DNA of 64,000 nt from Sphagnum compactum (lineage: Eukaryota > Bryophyta > Sphagnopsida > Sphagnales): positions 13,144,001-13,208,000 of the forward strand of contig OZ234494.1 in NCBI GenBank assembly GCA_965153455.1, read 5' to 3'. Of the stretch, positions 36,001 through 49,935 are shown piece after piece. The translations under genes and the position numbers were made by a program. The notes beneath the pieces were generated by a model, which ran no database searches, was not told the DNA's origin, and saw nothing but the letters and a program-made list of their open reading frames with translations. Numbering within the stretch: the stretch's first letter is position 1; each line of letters begins with the position of its first letter.

Positions 36001-36852
36001 AAAGTCTTGTTTGAAGAAAAAACATGGAATGTCACCAAACTTCTTGACAAACAAACATGCAAATTTTGCTAATATCAAACAGAAAGAATAGTGATACTTT
36101 CTGAGTAAAAGAACATATGATTCTCCAATATTAAGCCAGAATCCACAAGGTTCCATGACTCCATATGACTAAACAGCATTGGTCCAATCTGATCAACCAT
36201 TGATGCAGCAACTACATGTTACTACAGCAACTGTTCAAAACATAAACAACATCATTAATCTTCTCTTGCCCTCAGAGAAGTGTGACATTTTTCCTCAAGT
36301 GATACTCTTATTAATAGGTATTGCTTAGAAAATGAACAAGAAGAGAGGACCTAACACTTACCCCTTGTGAGAGGGCAGAGAAAACATATTCACCCAACAA
36401 AAAGATTGGCTCTGCAAATCACCAAAACATGATTTGATCACTCAAATTATTCCTATTACAGCAATCTATGTTTCGTCACAACACTTACAAATTATGGATC
36501 TGACCCAATGATCGAACTCTAGCACACGCATAAAATCTCACCAAGACTAAACTGATGGGGAAACCCTTGGGAGGCTCACATGGAGTGTGTCAGCCTGTCC
36601 TAAGATGTAAATGATAGAGAACCAGGATTGTGAACCCATGATAGAGAACCCACAAAGAGTGTGCTGCTTCTGTGTGGTACCATTTTCCACTGATGAACAT
36701 TCCCAGAATCTTCCCTTGAAAGATATTGATATGCAGTCTTTTACCTGTTGTTTATTTGGCATTTGGCTGACATATCAGGGAATTAGTAAAATAGTGAGCA
36801 CAAGAAGTCACTTACGACTGGATGACACTGTGAAAACGCTCTCAAACTCCAT
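33042..36852 (-). CDS. Conserved-looking 14-exon gene, family not recognised (about 356 aa)
   Basis: Minus-strand exons: 36852-36816, 36411-36362, 35970-35903, 35779-35704, 35592-35577 (16-nt microexon), 35345-35305, 34997-34933, 34836-34779, 34327-34220, 34069-33983, 33942-33889 (least certain), 33731-33615, 33397-33329, 33266-33042. All chosen junctions are GT-AG and agree in phase, which chance would rarely give. Pieces read PIFLLGEYVFSALSQGVENF (about 14-33), QMFMASKQISLSLTLRISGC, ALDQLIWQRALEPRVIRGLV, VALACPNQDTGFLFGYL, KVVLEALMGGVEV, NDTLTPDVVAVIQQSSP, and a C-terminus with FSDIWMHFWQFLYRGRALYE and VVLPTDIYRLS. The protein looks mostly helical, without signal peptide, clear membrane helix or known catalytic motif. 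Upstream leader exons are likely (donor CGGCCAA|GTAAGG near 37730). Intron 10 would be only 40 nt, and the next exon also has another open frame (LLEAVCIQYGSS) that reads more naturally, so a frameshift or different splice is possible there. Confidence 0.7.
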
Positions 36853-37699
36853 AGAAGAATTGGTCCCAGCTGCACTGAAGATGGCTGATCGATTACTATG
36901 ACAACATGGTAACCCTAAAGCCGCATGGCTAGCAAATAGCCAGCCAATGATTTCTGTGAAAATCCCCCTCACTCCACCACCACCACAAAGAGTTGTTCTG
37001 CTTCTGCTTTTGCCATCACAAAAGGTTGACAACAGATGGACCCTCCAGAGTTTCTGAATCCGATCAATCACCAGCCTGAAAAATGTGAAATGCCATATTC
37101 TTGAACAGGTTTCATACAAATTTGATGAAATTTTCATTTGCACGTGGAACTATCAAGACTTTAAGGTGGCAGGTGTTCAAAGTAGATGTAGCAATGTGCT
37201 GCCTGATGTTCATTGCAAGTGAACAAGAGGTACATGTTACAAAGGCTAGATGCAAATTGTTGGTGAACATGGAAAAAGCTTAGCTTGAGCTGGGAACCAA
37301 ATTGCAAGTAACAACAGCAGACCTAGCTAAATTATGTTGCCTTCACTTTTTTCTTTAAAATTCATCTTGCATTCAAATGACCTAACTATATGATACAGAT
37401 CCATTATTTTTCATGACTTTGTTTGAATCTCTGCCATAAGAGGCAGAACAATTACCCAATAAGCCGCTTGTTTACTACTAGGGTGGCCACTCTTGGCTGT
37501 CCCTTTCTTGCCGATTTCTGTAGCAACTCTGGGCTTAAACTATTTCTGCTCCTTGTAGGGGTACCAGCATTTGTAAAGATATTTTGGCTGGCTGTATATA
37601 TGTATATATGAAAGAAAACTTCCACATTTTCTTTCCCAAAACAAAATGTGACCAAGTCTAAAAGGGTGCAAACTGAAAACCCTAATGCAAAGAGAGGGA

Positions 37700-38273
37700 C
37701 GTGCAAATTAGCCAGGATTAGGGAACCTTACTTGGCCGTGAAAAGACTCCAGATTCCAGCTTCCGAAGCTTCGTACCCTGTGTGTTCTTGCTTTGGAGAC
37801 CTCTACAGAAGCTTAAAGGCAAAAACCCTCTTGCGCGAACCCTAAACGCTGTGCACGAAAAGGCAGAAAACGAGAACACCTTCGTAGCAGAGAGCTTGGC
37901 AAGAGTGGTTGTTCCATAGGATGTTCCCGAAGTTCTCCACTACATCCTCAGTAAAACTATTTTCACGTTCCCAAAGTTCCCCACTACACCATCATCCGTA
38001 AACTAAGTTCCCATTTTCGATCCCCCAATTCACTTTTGCATTTTCTCAAAGACACCCCCAATGACTTGAGGTTTCCGAAGCCGATGATCCGATGGGTGGG
38101 ACCCTCTGGAATAATGGGTGAGGAGGTCAGGCGAAACCCTAAAAACCCAAAGCCCTAACAAAAGGGCTGAGGTCCGTGCTCTGTGGTTTCTCTTTCTCGT
38201 CTCTCTTGTTGCAGCGCAGCAGCCGTGCCGTGTGCGATATCTTCTTGTCGCTCCTCCGTCGTCATCAGCGACC
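37700..38273. promoter_or_regulatory. Divergent promoter shared by the unrecognised gene (-) and RPL37 (+), with teloboxes
   Basis: The minus-strand leader appears to start near 37860 and the RPL37 leader near 38200, so their starts are only about 300-400 bp apart. Telobox motifs are present: AAACCCTAA at 38134-38142 and AACCCTAAA at 37838-37846, with a further copy at 37677-37685. Teloboxes are known elements of plant ribosomal protein and other growth-linked promoters. The RPL37 leader contains a pyrimidine-rich stretch (CTCTTTCTCGTCTCTC, about 38190-38205). No convincing TATA box was identified. Confidence 0.6.
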
Positions 38274-39851
<1,578 letters not shown>

Positions 39852-40617
39852 AACTTGCCTTGTTGAATAGTTAAAGGCTGGAATGTAGTCGTCAGAATGA
39901 TGCCCATTGGCTCACCTAGTTTGGAGCTGATTGGGAGCTGATGTAAGGATAAAAGGCAATTTGCAGGGATTTGTTTCCTGCTTCTGGCTTTGTTGGGTGA
40001 ATGAAGCAGTTTTCAAGGCTACAATGCTAATTTGAGAGCAGTTCTACATGAGAATTGGTTTGAAAGCATACTACTCCATTCCTCTTGTTGCTTCGCAAGT
40101 TTTGCATTTGACAATATTTTGTGCACACATCAGATCGCATTGATGCACTCACTGTTGTTTGATACACTCTAAAAGTACTTAATGGCTTAGGATTAATATA
40201 AGAGTCTTTTTGTGTCCGCTATGCATATCAGGTTACAATTTGCCAGTTTCTTATGTTATTGTGCTGAATTGCTGTACTTAATTTCAAAGAGAAACCTGAA
40301 AGTGACTTCCAGCAACCAAATCTGTGAACTAAATCCTTTTACATGAATTTGAGCACCTCAACACACACCTTTTACAGGTATTGAACTAAACCCTTTAACA
40401 TGAATGTGAGCTCATTTGTATTTCCTCTGATACCACAAGTTGGATGGGCTGACTAAAAACCTTCTTGTGTTTTTTGTTTCCAAGTTTCACCTTCTTGCAG
40501 CTCATGCAAATGCTACCTTACCTGAAAACCTGGCAAGATTTGTAATTGACTTCTTAAGTAATCGGGCAATGGACTACAAATATAGGCATTCACTTCTTGA
40601 TTAAAGAGGCAGGTCTC
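39852..40617. other. Convergent 3' flanks of RPL37 and importin
   Basis: Contains the 3' UTRs of both genes. No separate gene or repeat is seen. Confidence 0.6.
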
Positions 40618-43600
40618 TTACAAGTAGGACCTTGACTCAGGGAAACTTGCTTTGAATCTGGAGAGAAGTCCTTTGGGCAGTGGCTGCTTGCTCAGGAGTT
40701 TTCGGCTATGTTCTTTGAGGCATGCAAGCACTTCCTTTTCGTGGTCCACTAGTGCCAGGACCCCTTTCCCCATCCACAGAGGTTCACAGACACACATCAA
40801 AACCACTTGTTATCATCAAAATTCATTTTGCAAAATGTAAAGAGAGCAAATATCGGTAGCAAAAAGCGATCACAATAAAACAGAGCAATGTCACATACCA
40901 AGCTCAATTTCATGGCCGTCCTCATCCTGGCCATTCTCAGCCTCCTCAACAGCTTCTTCCTGTAGCTCACGGGCTGTCTTTGCGTATCGCTCCAAAAACT
41001 CTTCCTCAGTTTCTTCATGTTCATCATTTGAGTTGGCAGACTCCGAACCCTACAATGCCATAGACTGGTCATTCCTCTGGAGCAACATATCCAACTTTTC
41101 TATAGCGTCCCGTTTTCCTCAAAGTGATTTGACAAAGCTGTATTGCCTACATATGGCCTGTCCCATCTCCTAGGACAGATAACTGACATCCATTTTCAAA
41201 GAAGGATAGGTTTGATACGGCAATCATAGACAACTTGCCAAAGGAAGATACGACCTTGGCTTGTTTAGAATTTATGGTCAGCAGTATAAGACATACATCT
41301 TTGCTGTCACTGTCTCCATCATCTTCATTGTTGTCAGATCCAGATTCTGAGTGACTTTCATCAGTCTCTGAGGAGTCTACCAGCTCCTTGAGGTCAACTG
41401 TAGCTTCTAGGAGCGAGCGGAGGCAATGGTGCGCTGCCTTAAATACCTTACGGCACCGTAATGTATCAGAATTGATCATGTGCACCAATACTTTCTGCAA
41501 ACCAATGACTGCCCCCAGCACGCTAACTCCATATCAGTTTCACAATGTCCACCAAGCTAATTTTAGGGAACTGCTATAATCTCAGCGCCAGCTGTGAGAA
41601 ATGAAGAATACTCAAAAGCTTGCATACTAGTGTCAGATTTGTTCATCAGTATGTGGAAGCTTACCAGCAAGTTTCATCTCTGACTCCAATGACAAGCCTG
41701 GGTCAGATGCACTTTCAGCTAACCCAGCCAGTGCCTCAGCCCATGTTAGCAAGCCTTGAGAAGCACCGTCTTCTGTTACATTACTACTGCCATCTTCTTC
41801 AACTGACAGGATCTTCACCACAGGTTCAGGTAGGATAATGAAACACATTGTGATCAGGAGGATGAGAGGCTTTGCCAATGGAACATTTACACTTGTCAGT
41901 TGCTGGAAGCGGTGTGTAGCAACTCCACAGAAGCGTGGAACAAGAATGTTTGAGGTCCCTTCTCCTTCAAATGAGAGTTGAGACACATGCAAGAGGGCAT
42001 GAGTACAGCGGCATGCACGCCAGCAGGCTGTTGGGTAGCCAGATTCAATGGCTGTGGTGAGGAAGGTTACCAAACATTCAAGGATGGACCGTTGGGCAAC
42101 CTGAGGTGCTGGTCGAGGTGGTATCCCAGACTTTGTAAAGTGGAGCATGGGACACCTTCCCTGCAAAATAGACTGTAGTTAAGCCCCTTGACAATCCCAA
42201 GTTTGTGAAATGTTTATTGTAGCACTTTGCCTCTTCCTCAACAATACTAGGGAGCCCAGTTGAGGACTTTGCCCTTGTTTAATGCTATGTTCGAGCTTCA
42301 GCACTAAAGCACAGGGAAATGACATCCCTCCCCTATACTGCTGTTTCACATGAGCATGATTTTGGGAGCATGAGATGCAGACAGTACAGGAGAAGGTGTT
42401 CACTCTCCATCTCTCTGGGTATATTATTACAAGGCCACTGCAAGCAGGATGTCATGAATAAATGTGTGCATACGACAACTCTCTTGAGAGCATAAGACTT
42501 TGACCTCCAAATTTCCAAATCAAACAGCCTCAAGAACTAAAGAACAGGATCTAGATGGACCTGCAAAGCAACAGCTTCCTCTATGGAATCAAAGACAGCT
42601 TCATCTTCCTCTTCTTCCCATGCATTCCAATCTGCCACCAGATTTGCCCATACTTGCAGCAGTGGCTCCATTTTCATGCTCGTAGCTGCTGTTGAGTCTG
42701 GGGTGTACCTCAAGGTTGCAGCCAAAAGCACAGACGCATCACTCAAGCATGATGGTGGGGGTGTAGCTTGTGTTTGATCAACCTCCTGCATGAATGACAC
42801 CAAGCATATGCTATTGTATGTTGCTGATGCAAATTGTAGATCAATCTATATAAGGCAATTTCAAGTGCTCTGGGCAGAGTTTTGCATCCATTCTGTGAAC
42901 AACAAGATGCTCCTCATCTTGTTTTTACCTTCTCACAAATAAGAGTTTTCTGACAAAATGTTGAAGCAGCTCACTAAAGGATTTACAGACCTCTGCAGGC
43001 ATCAGCCATGCTCGCTGCAAAAGCTCAGAAAATGTGTTAGCTACTGTTGCACAACCAGTTTTCCAGTTGGCCAGTGCCTTGCCATCATCCTCATCTTCAT
43101 CAGGCTCTGCACCATCCCATGTCTGGGCCAGCGAGGCCACTGCCGCAAACCCAAGTTCAACCATCTGTTCAACACATGGTGCACAGTTTAGGGCAAGTAA
43201 GAACATGGTTGGCAGAACATAGGAATCCTCAAGAAACTGCTTTTGTGAAAAAGGGATGGTGCTTCAATACCTGGGGCCAGGGTTCAGGATGAGGAGGGAT
43301 GTGCTTGGATATCTCCCCTTGGACTGCAGCAGCAACAGCTGATACATGTGGAGCAACATGGTCCTCCCCTGCCTCTGCAACTGTAGCCAAGAGCTGCAAA
43401 GAGATTGTTGCCTCTCCTTCTTCTTGCTTGTGTGCTCCTGCTACTGTAGCTTGTAGTAGGGGCAACCATTGTGTGGGCTTATAATCCTCCTGCAACTCCA
43501 GCCAAGTTGCTGTTCGATAGAACTTCTAGTGACATTTACAGTATATCTGATGACAAGGGACTGTCAGGCGACACCTTAATCATGCATTTGCTTTGTAGAC

Positions 43601-46600
43601 CACTGTATCTGCAGCAAAAAGCCACTATCCAGGGGACTTGTTCACAACAAAGAGTGAAGGGAAACGTGAAATCAAAACCTGAAGGAGTGAAGAGAGGGCT
43701 GCTGCAGCAGATGCTCTCACAGGCCGCCAGGACACATTGCTAGCATTGGGTGCTTGCAGTGCCTTCAGTAGTGCATGATACACTTCTTCACTCAGTTCCT
43801 ATTCCACAGAATAAGTGACTTCCAGGTTAGGGGAGACATTACTATTATCATTCAACCAATGTTCGTTTTGTCCAGGGAACTTTTCCTCTCATATTGAAGT
43901 TCGGAAAATTGTGGTTGGTGGGATTAGCAAATCAAATGCCAGAATGCCATTACCCCCTCATTGTGCCTCAAATAAAACTCAAAACCCTTATCATTGCTGG
44001 AGGAGGAGTTGGAGACCTATAAGATTGTGGAGAGTGTGAAGAGTTGCAGGACACAAAATGCAATCGTGTGAGTTTGATCTGCATTGCAGCTCAGAAAGGT
44101 AAAAGATGAGAAGATTGTTACAGTAAGTCTCCTTCACAAGTCTATAACCCCAAAGACTCAACAATGCTGCTCCCTTGTAAGAAAGAAAAGAACTTGCTTA
44201 CCTCAGGCAAGCAAAATGCCAGCTCCCCCAGCAACCAGTTGGCATTAGCCAGGACATATGGAGTGGGTGATACCATAGCATATAATGGAAACACTTTAGT
44301 TTGGAGCAGTGCAGTCACTGTTTCTGCTGATTGTGTGCGCAGGAACTGCATCACTCAAAGCATGAATTACATTTGTGTCAGGAAGCTAGGTACTTAGGCA
44401 CAAATTTAACATAGCATCCAAAGCAGACTTCTCGTAACAGCTGAGTGAACAACTCTCGTTTCATAAAATTTGGGCAGAAAATAAATGTACTCGCATGCAC
44501 TGTGCAACATGTTTTGCATAAACTGGGCTTTTCATAACCTTCAAATTTCAAGTTAAACCCATAATGGTCCCTTTTAGCTTTTAGACTCAATGCTTTACAA
44601 TATCACAGCAAATTGAGTAGTTCTGTGCATGTATTGTATCCAGGCATATTATACTCTGACAAGCAATCAGTAAAGTCACATGGAATATTCAAAGTCTAGA
44701 CTTTGAAATCATTGATATTTGGACAGTCTAGTCAGCAGAGAAAGAGCCAAAACCTGGTGAACGCCACCATAAGCCATCAGTGCACCATAATAGCTGCAGG
44801 CACCCAATGCAAAGGTTACATGCCAAGTCTGCAGTACAGATATCTGTCTTGAACATTGTTACACAGCTTAAACTGCAGCAGGGTTTCTGCTGTTTGCTGC
44901 CAATTGCCTCCATGGCTTCTGTTGGATGCTTTGGTCGATGGAGCACAAGCAGGCCAAGCATAATTTGTTGGCAAATATGACAAACTATACATGACTGGAG
45001 CAAGCCAGCTACCATGATGATATCTCCATGATTATGGATCCAATGAGGTGGAACATGATTCTCAACAGAACCCATACACATATGGAGAGTCTATAGTACT
45101 CTTAGCATATACATAAGCCTACTAGTCATGTCAAGATTTGAGCTTAACAAGCAAACAGACAATGTTTGCTAGCAAGTAATATCTTGTGTGGTTGAAGAAG
45201 TGATGACACTCCATGGATTGGAAACATGAGCTGATAGACATACTTCAGAACTTGTTCTGAGCTTGGTGGAGCTCCATCATCAGGAAGTGGGAACTGGGAC
45301 AAAAATGGCATCACCAAAATTTCACCTGCTGTGCCCTGTCCATCCTTCCCTTTGCCTTTCCCGCCTTTCTTCCGCTTTGTGGCAGCTGCTTTTTTTGTCC
45401 CTCCACTAGTTGGAGGTCCCTGTATGACTCAATCCAGAACGAACAAGCACATTTGTGTGTTCTGAAGAACCAAAAAAGAGAATAAGGAAAATTCTAAAAA
45501 GCTGATGATGTGAAATAAGCAACCAATAAAACTGCAGTCTGTAAAAGAGCTGAGCAAATCTTTAGAATGATGAAATGATGTACAGCATATGGCAGAAACT
45601 ATACTTTAGCAGTGGCAATGAGACCCAGCAGGTTTAACGCACTTTGCCGTGGTGTCAACAGGTCTTCTTTCCACCCACTTGCTTCATCCTGCATATAGCT
45701 AATAATTAGATACCACGGTATTCCTGGTGGTTAGACATGATGCAGCTAGGCTTTTGTGTGTGCAATCCAATTGCAGAGGTTGATGTCCAGACTGGATCGA
45801 CATGAGCAGGAAAATCTAGGAGAGCAAGCCAGAACAACAGTAGGATTCCATTGCAACAAAAAACCAGAACTAGCTGTGACAAGATGCTGAGCACTGGTAT
45901 CATCCTCGGAAATTGAGAAGCATCTCCATATACCATATCAGATGGAAGGTTCTTGCGAAGGTATTCATCTTCATCCTCCACCCACTCCAAAATATCCTGT
46001 AGTACCAGTATGAGCATCAGAACACAGCCTTCAATCAGCTTAAATTGAATTGCAAGTGATCATCAGAGGCTCCAGTTATAGCAACAGTCCCATACTCAAA
46101 CCTTCTCATTCATCTTAAGAGCAGGGAAGATTGCATTTTCAACAAGATCCAAGAACTGAGGTGCCATGAGTCGCCATCCCTGCCATTCCAAGCAATTGAA
46201 CACATTCCTTAAGTGTAATGGAAGGAAGAAGTCACGGATCATTTGGTTTACTCAAAGCTTAAAAGGGTTTAGCACAGAACAGAACAAATACTCTGAGTTT
46301 TGTAAGAAGTTGTCAACAAGAAATATGTTTCAAAGAGAGTTCATAGAAAAGACTTAAGGGGCACTTACAGGTCCTGTCTCAAGAATATTTGCAACTAGGT
46401 CAAATGCCAGAGATACAATACGCTCTTGCATTGGATGGACATCCTGTACAGTACACCTTCTTTAGTAAGGTGCTAGTCATACAAGGAAAAAGGTAAGACT
46501 TGCAGAATATTCTTAGGTTTGGATATTTGTTGGGTCAATGATTTGTGTAAAGGAAATCCTGGAATTGTAGATCCAGCCCAAAATTGCTGCTTAGACAATT

Positions 46601-49221
46601 CAGATTATTTATTTTTTATGACACTGAGCAGACTAGTTCTTTCATTTGAGATAAACTATTAGTCTGCTGACCTTGGCATTTGCACTTCTTGCCACAATCT
46701 TAAGTGCTGTATTTGACATTGGAGGTAGATACCTACATCAATTCACCCATCATGCTCTGATTTACACTCTTTCTATTTTTAGAAGGAGAAAAACTGCATC
46801 ATGGGAGAGTGCAAAAGGTAGATGTCAGATGGGCTAGTCAACCCATGAAAATATGATTTGAGGCTTGTGGTTTGTCACAACTCTTCAGATGCTTCCAGTC
46901 TTAAAGAATGCATGCATGTATGTTAGGGGACATTCTTGATCATAATTAATTATTCAAGTCCTTTTGTTTCATATGACACAGGGCAGATCAGTGACCTTCA
47001 CAACTAATTAACTCCATTGCATAGTGAATGCTCTACAGTCAATTCTCTAAGCATATCTTTGTAGCAGCATACATATATAGCTGTCATTTATTGACAAGAC
47101 CCACATTTAGAGCATTTGGAAACAGCTATCAAGTAATGTCAACCTGAAGATGAACTGGTGAGTATTCAGATATTCAACAAAGTACAGGGATGCAGTTACT
47201 GAGGACCAGGATGATCACATCTTTTTATGAGTGCAGGGGAAAAGAATATTACTTGTCCACATGCTTTCTATGTCGAGAAACTAGATTGCAGCAAATTTGA
47301 AGGGCTCGCTTCCAACATTTGAGTCTGGGCTGCTGCTCTGGAGAATCCATCCTCTTCTCCAGCACCACTGTATCCAGCAAGACCATGAGGTCATTGAACC
47401 ATTGCCCCAAACATGCCAGTATTGAAAGTGGCATATGTGACTTCATCTGTGATACACCCCCCATTTGCAGGAAATTGAGGCTTTGTTGGTGAGTTCCCAT
47501 GTACAGGCACCTTCAAAGATTTAATGATCGCATCTAGACCAGATCAATACCATTCTTTCACAGCTGTGCAAACTGTATGTGCACTGTCATAAAGCTTCTT
47601 ATTAAGGAAAACTTTTATAAGCCAGCAACTTCACTGCTACTGGAAAGAATCAATCAATAGAAAAATTACAGTGAGGTGGATAGCCTTGCAAAGAACCAGC
47701 AGGATGTTGTCATGCTGTGCACACCCCTCATCTTTTGAAGTTGCCACCTGCAACACAATTAAACAGTCCAAGAGGACTAATTCTTAATATAATGAGCTGG
47801 ACAGAAATTAAATATTACAGGATGCTAACTCACCTAAGGAGAAGGGTCTAGAGGTCAAAGGTCTAGAGGTTTAAGAAACCCTTACTCCAGAAATATCCTC
47901 ACAATGTTAGCTTGTCATAGGAAGGGTGGCAGACTTCAACCTCCAACACACAGTACCTGCTGCACAAGATGGTGGAAAATAGCATGCAGGGGCCCAAGGA
48001 GCTCCTTGGAAATCAGCTCCAGCTGCTCAGGAACAGGCTCATGCGGCACAGTGGGGTCCAAAAAGTACTGCAAACCAGCCAATCCAGAATACTTTTAGGA
48101 AGTTTTCACCCTTTTGACACATCAGACTGCTTGGCCCACATCTGGAGAACACCCATCTCTGATAGTGTCTGACTCAGGTTTGCTGCATTTATTGACAACT
48201 TTTTTAGAGGTGTTGTCATGTCCCAACTTTCTTACAAAATCTGCTCTAAATTGTCCTTGAATCAGAACACACGAGATGTGACAATGGCTTGGACAGTAAT
48301 GAACGTGCAATAGCAAACCTGGAAAGGTTTGATGACAGTTTGAAGGCTGATAAGGACATTGAGGGTTTTTAACTCTGAATTCCCTGTTCCATTCATCAGG
48401 TCACTGTTGTGTATTGCAGTCTTCAGAGCTGGCACAAGCTCTGGCCATGTCATTTTCCTTGCAAAGTCACTTACTGCCACCAGCCGAAACTGCAGCCACA
48501 AGTGAAAAAGTGACAGTAAATCCAGGTGGGTCAACCTCACTCATCTGTGCAACAGACAGAAACCTCCTCTCAATTTGATGTATAGTTGTTTGAAAGAAGT
48601 ATAGGTGCACCTTAGATCATCAAACCCATGCACCTTAAGAAAAGATTGTCTAGCTGCATTTATGACTGCAGTAAGTCTAGGCTGGTCAAGGAGGTTGGAG
48701 CAGTGACACACATTTTCTGCCAAGAGCTTGAGTACAAGACCATCAACGCGGAGCAGAACCTCCACTAGCTGGTTTCGAAATTCAAGCTTCTCCTCAAGAG
48801 AGAGTCCATCTTCCTGCTGATTCCAATGAGTTTTCAAGAAATTCTTCAGGTATGTAGCAGCCGCCACTCGCAGACCTTTATCCTGACCCCCTGCAGCCAT
48901 TACAGAGGGCCAGTCTACCTGAAGATTTGTACTTGCACAATTTGGTACAAACTTACAATTACATCCAGACTGTATTATTGCAAAGTTGTCTCAGAGAGAA
49001 GGGAAGTGAGGAATGATCGTTAGGATCTTGAACATATCAAACGGCAGATGCTTACCAGCAGAAAGCATGAGAAGGCAGAGAGCAAATTTTGGCATGTTCT
49101 GAGCATCCTCCAAATGTGCAGTAGCCGTCCGCACAGCAGCCTCCTGCGTCCCCGCTGTGTCGATCAGCCAGGTTGCAATCTGCTCCTTGCCGACACTCGC
49201 CATTTCCACCATTGCGTCCAT
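40618..49221 (-). CDS. Importin-beta family nuclear transport receptor (importin 7/8-like; plant At3g17340-type)
   Basis: 22 exons, minus strand: 49221-49056, 48890-48712, 48489-48319, 48067-47957, 47747-47670, 47446-47253, 46732-46672, 46443-46369, 46179-46102, 45996-45934, 45688-45605, 45419-45244, 44793-44754, 44345-44202, 43798-43679, 43489-43271, 43164-42991, 42785-42561, 42160-41665, 41526-41297, 41049-40899, 40763-40618; 1126 aa. Junctions are GT-AG and phases agree throughout. The N-terminus (about 28-80) is an importin-beta N-terminal domain, with ATAHLEDAQNMPKFALCLLM then GLRVAAATYLKNFLKTHW. HEAT/ARM-type helical repeats follow (TWPELVPAL; DILEWVEDEDEYLRKN; VLANANWLLGELAFCLPE). A basic loop (TKRKKGGKGKGK, exon 12) and acidic stretches (DESHSESGSDNNEDDGDSDS, exon 20; NDEHEETEEEF, exon 21) resemble those in importins 7/8. 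It should bind RanGTP and carry cargo into the nucleus. Acceptors of exons 20 and 22 are the weakest calls. Confidence 0.88.
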
Positions 49222-49935
49222 GTTGCCCTGCTGTTTCTCCCTTTTCCGTTATAAAAGCCACCTAAACACCACCGGTTCCACGCACTACAAGCTCCAAGCG
49301 AAAACGCTCCTCAAACTCCGCCAATTCCACATTCGCTGGTAGTGTACCCGACACTGGATATCCATGACGGCCAAAAGGAACCGGAGATCATAAATTCTGA
49401 AAGTTCCGGGATGCGCATTCTGTGCCTCGATCTCCTCTGAAGGAAAAAACCAAACAAACAAACAAACAAGAAAATAGCAAGCCCTCAAATGTTACGTAAC
49501 GAAATCGCCAAAGAAAATCAGAATTCCAGTAAAATCAAGACAGGGAAAGACGAAAACAGACAGAAAGTAGAGGACTGAAATGGACCCCAACGGGAGAGGC
49601 CTGAAAGAGAAGGCAGAAGAGAGATGCACCTTCTTGATCACCAAGAGAAAGCTTGCACGAAGAAGGAACCAATGCCAGCAGCACAGAGCACCAAAACGAG
49701 AACGGAAAAAAAAAAAAAAGAATAGAAAAGTGTCATGCTCAAAAAAAATCTTAAAACGCCTTCACAGATCTGCAGCAACAAGATTGCAAGGATCTGATAC
49801 GGACCAGCTCGCAAACGAAGCTCCCAAGCGACGCCATCTCCTCACCCCGAGAACTCCCCCGCGAGGAAGACGAAGCTGCGTCCACCTGTTTACAACCGAT
49901 AATCAGGTGGCAACGCTTGGGCTTTAATTTCAAAA
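49222..49935 (-). promoter_or_regulatory. Leader and promoter region of the importin gene
   Basis: The composition is distinctly less AT-rich than the DNA beyond 49936, as for a transcribed leader. Possible leader splice sites exist, but none is decisive. Short open frames on both strands lack motifs. The switch to AT-rich desert at about 49935 probably marks the promoter edge. Confidence 0.45.

Noticed and set aside
49580-49927. 115-codon plus-strand open frame in the importin upstream region
   Set aside because: Lys/Arg-rich composition from A-rich runs. It lies antisense to the importin leader with no family match.
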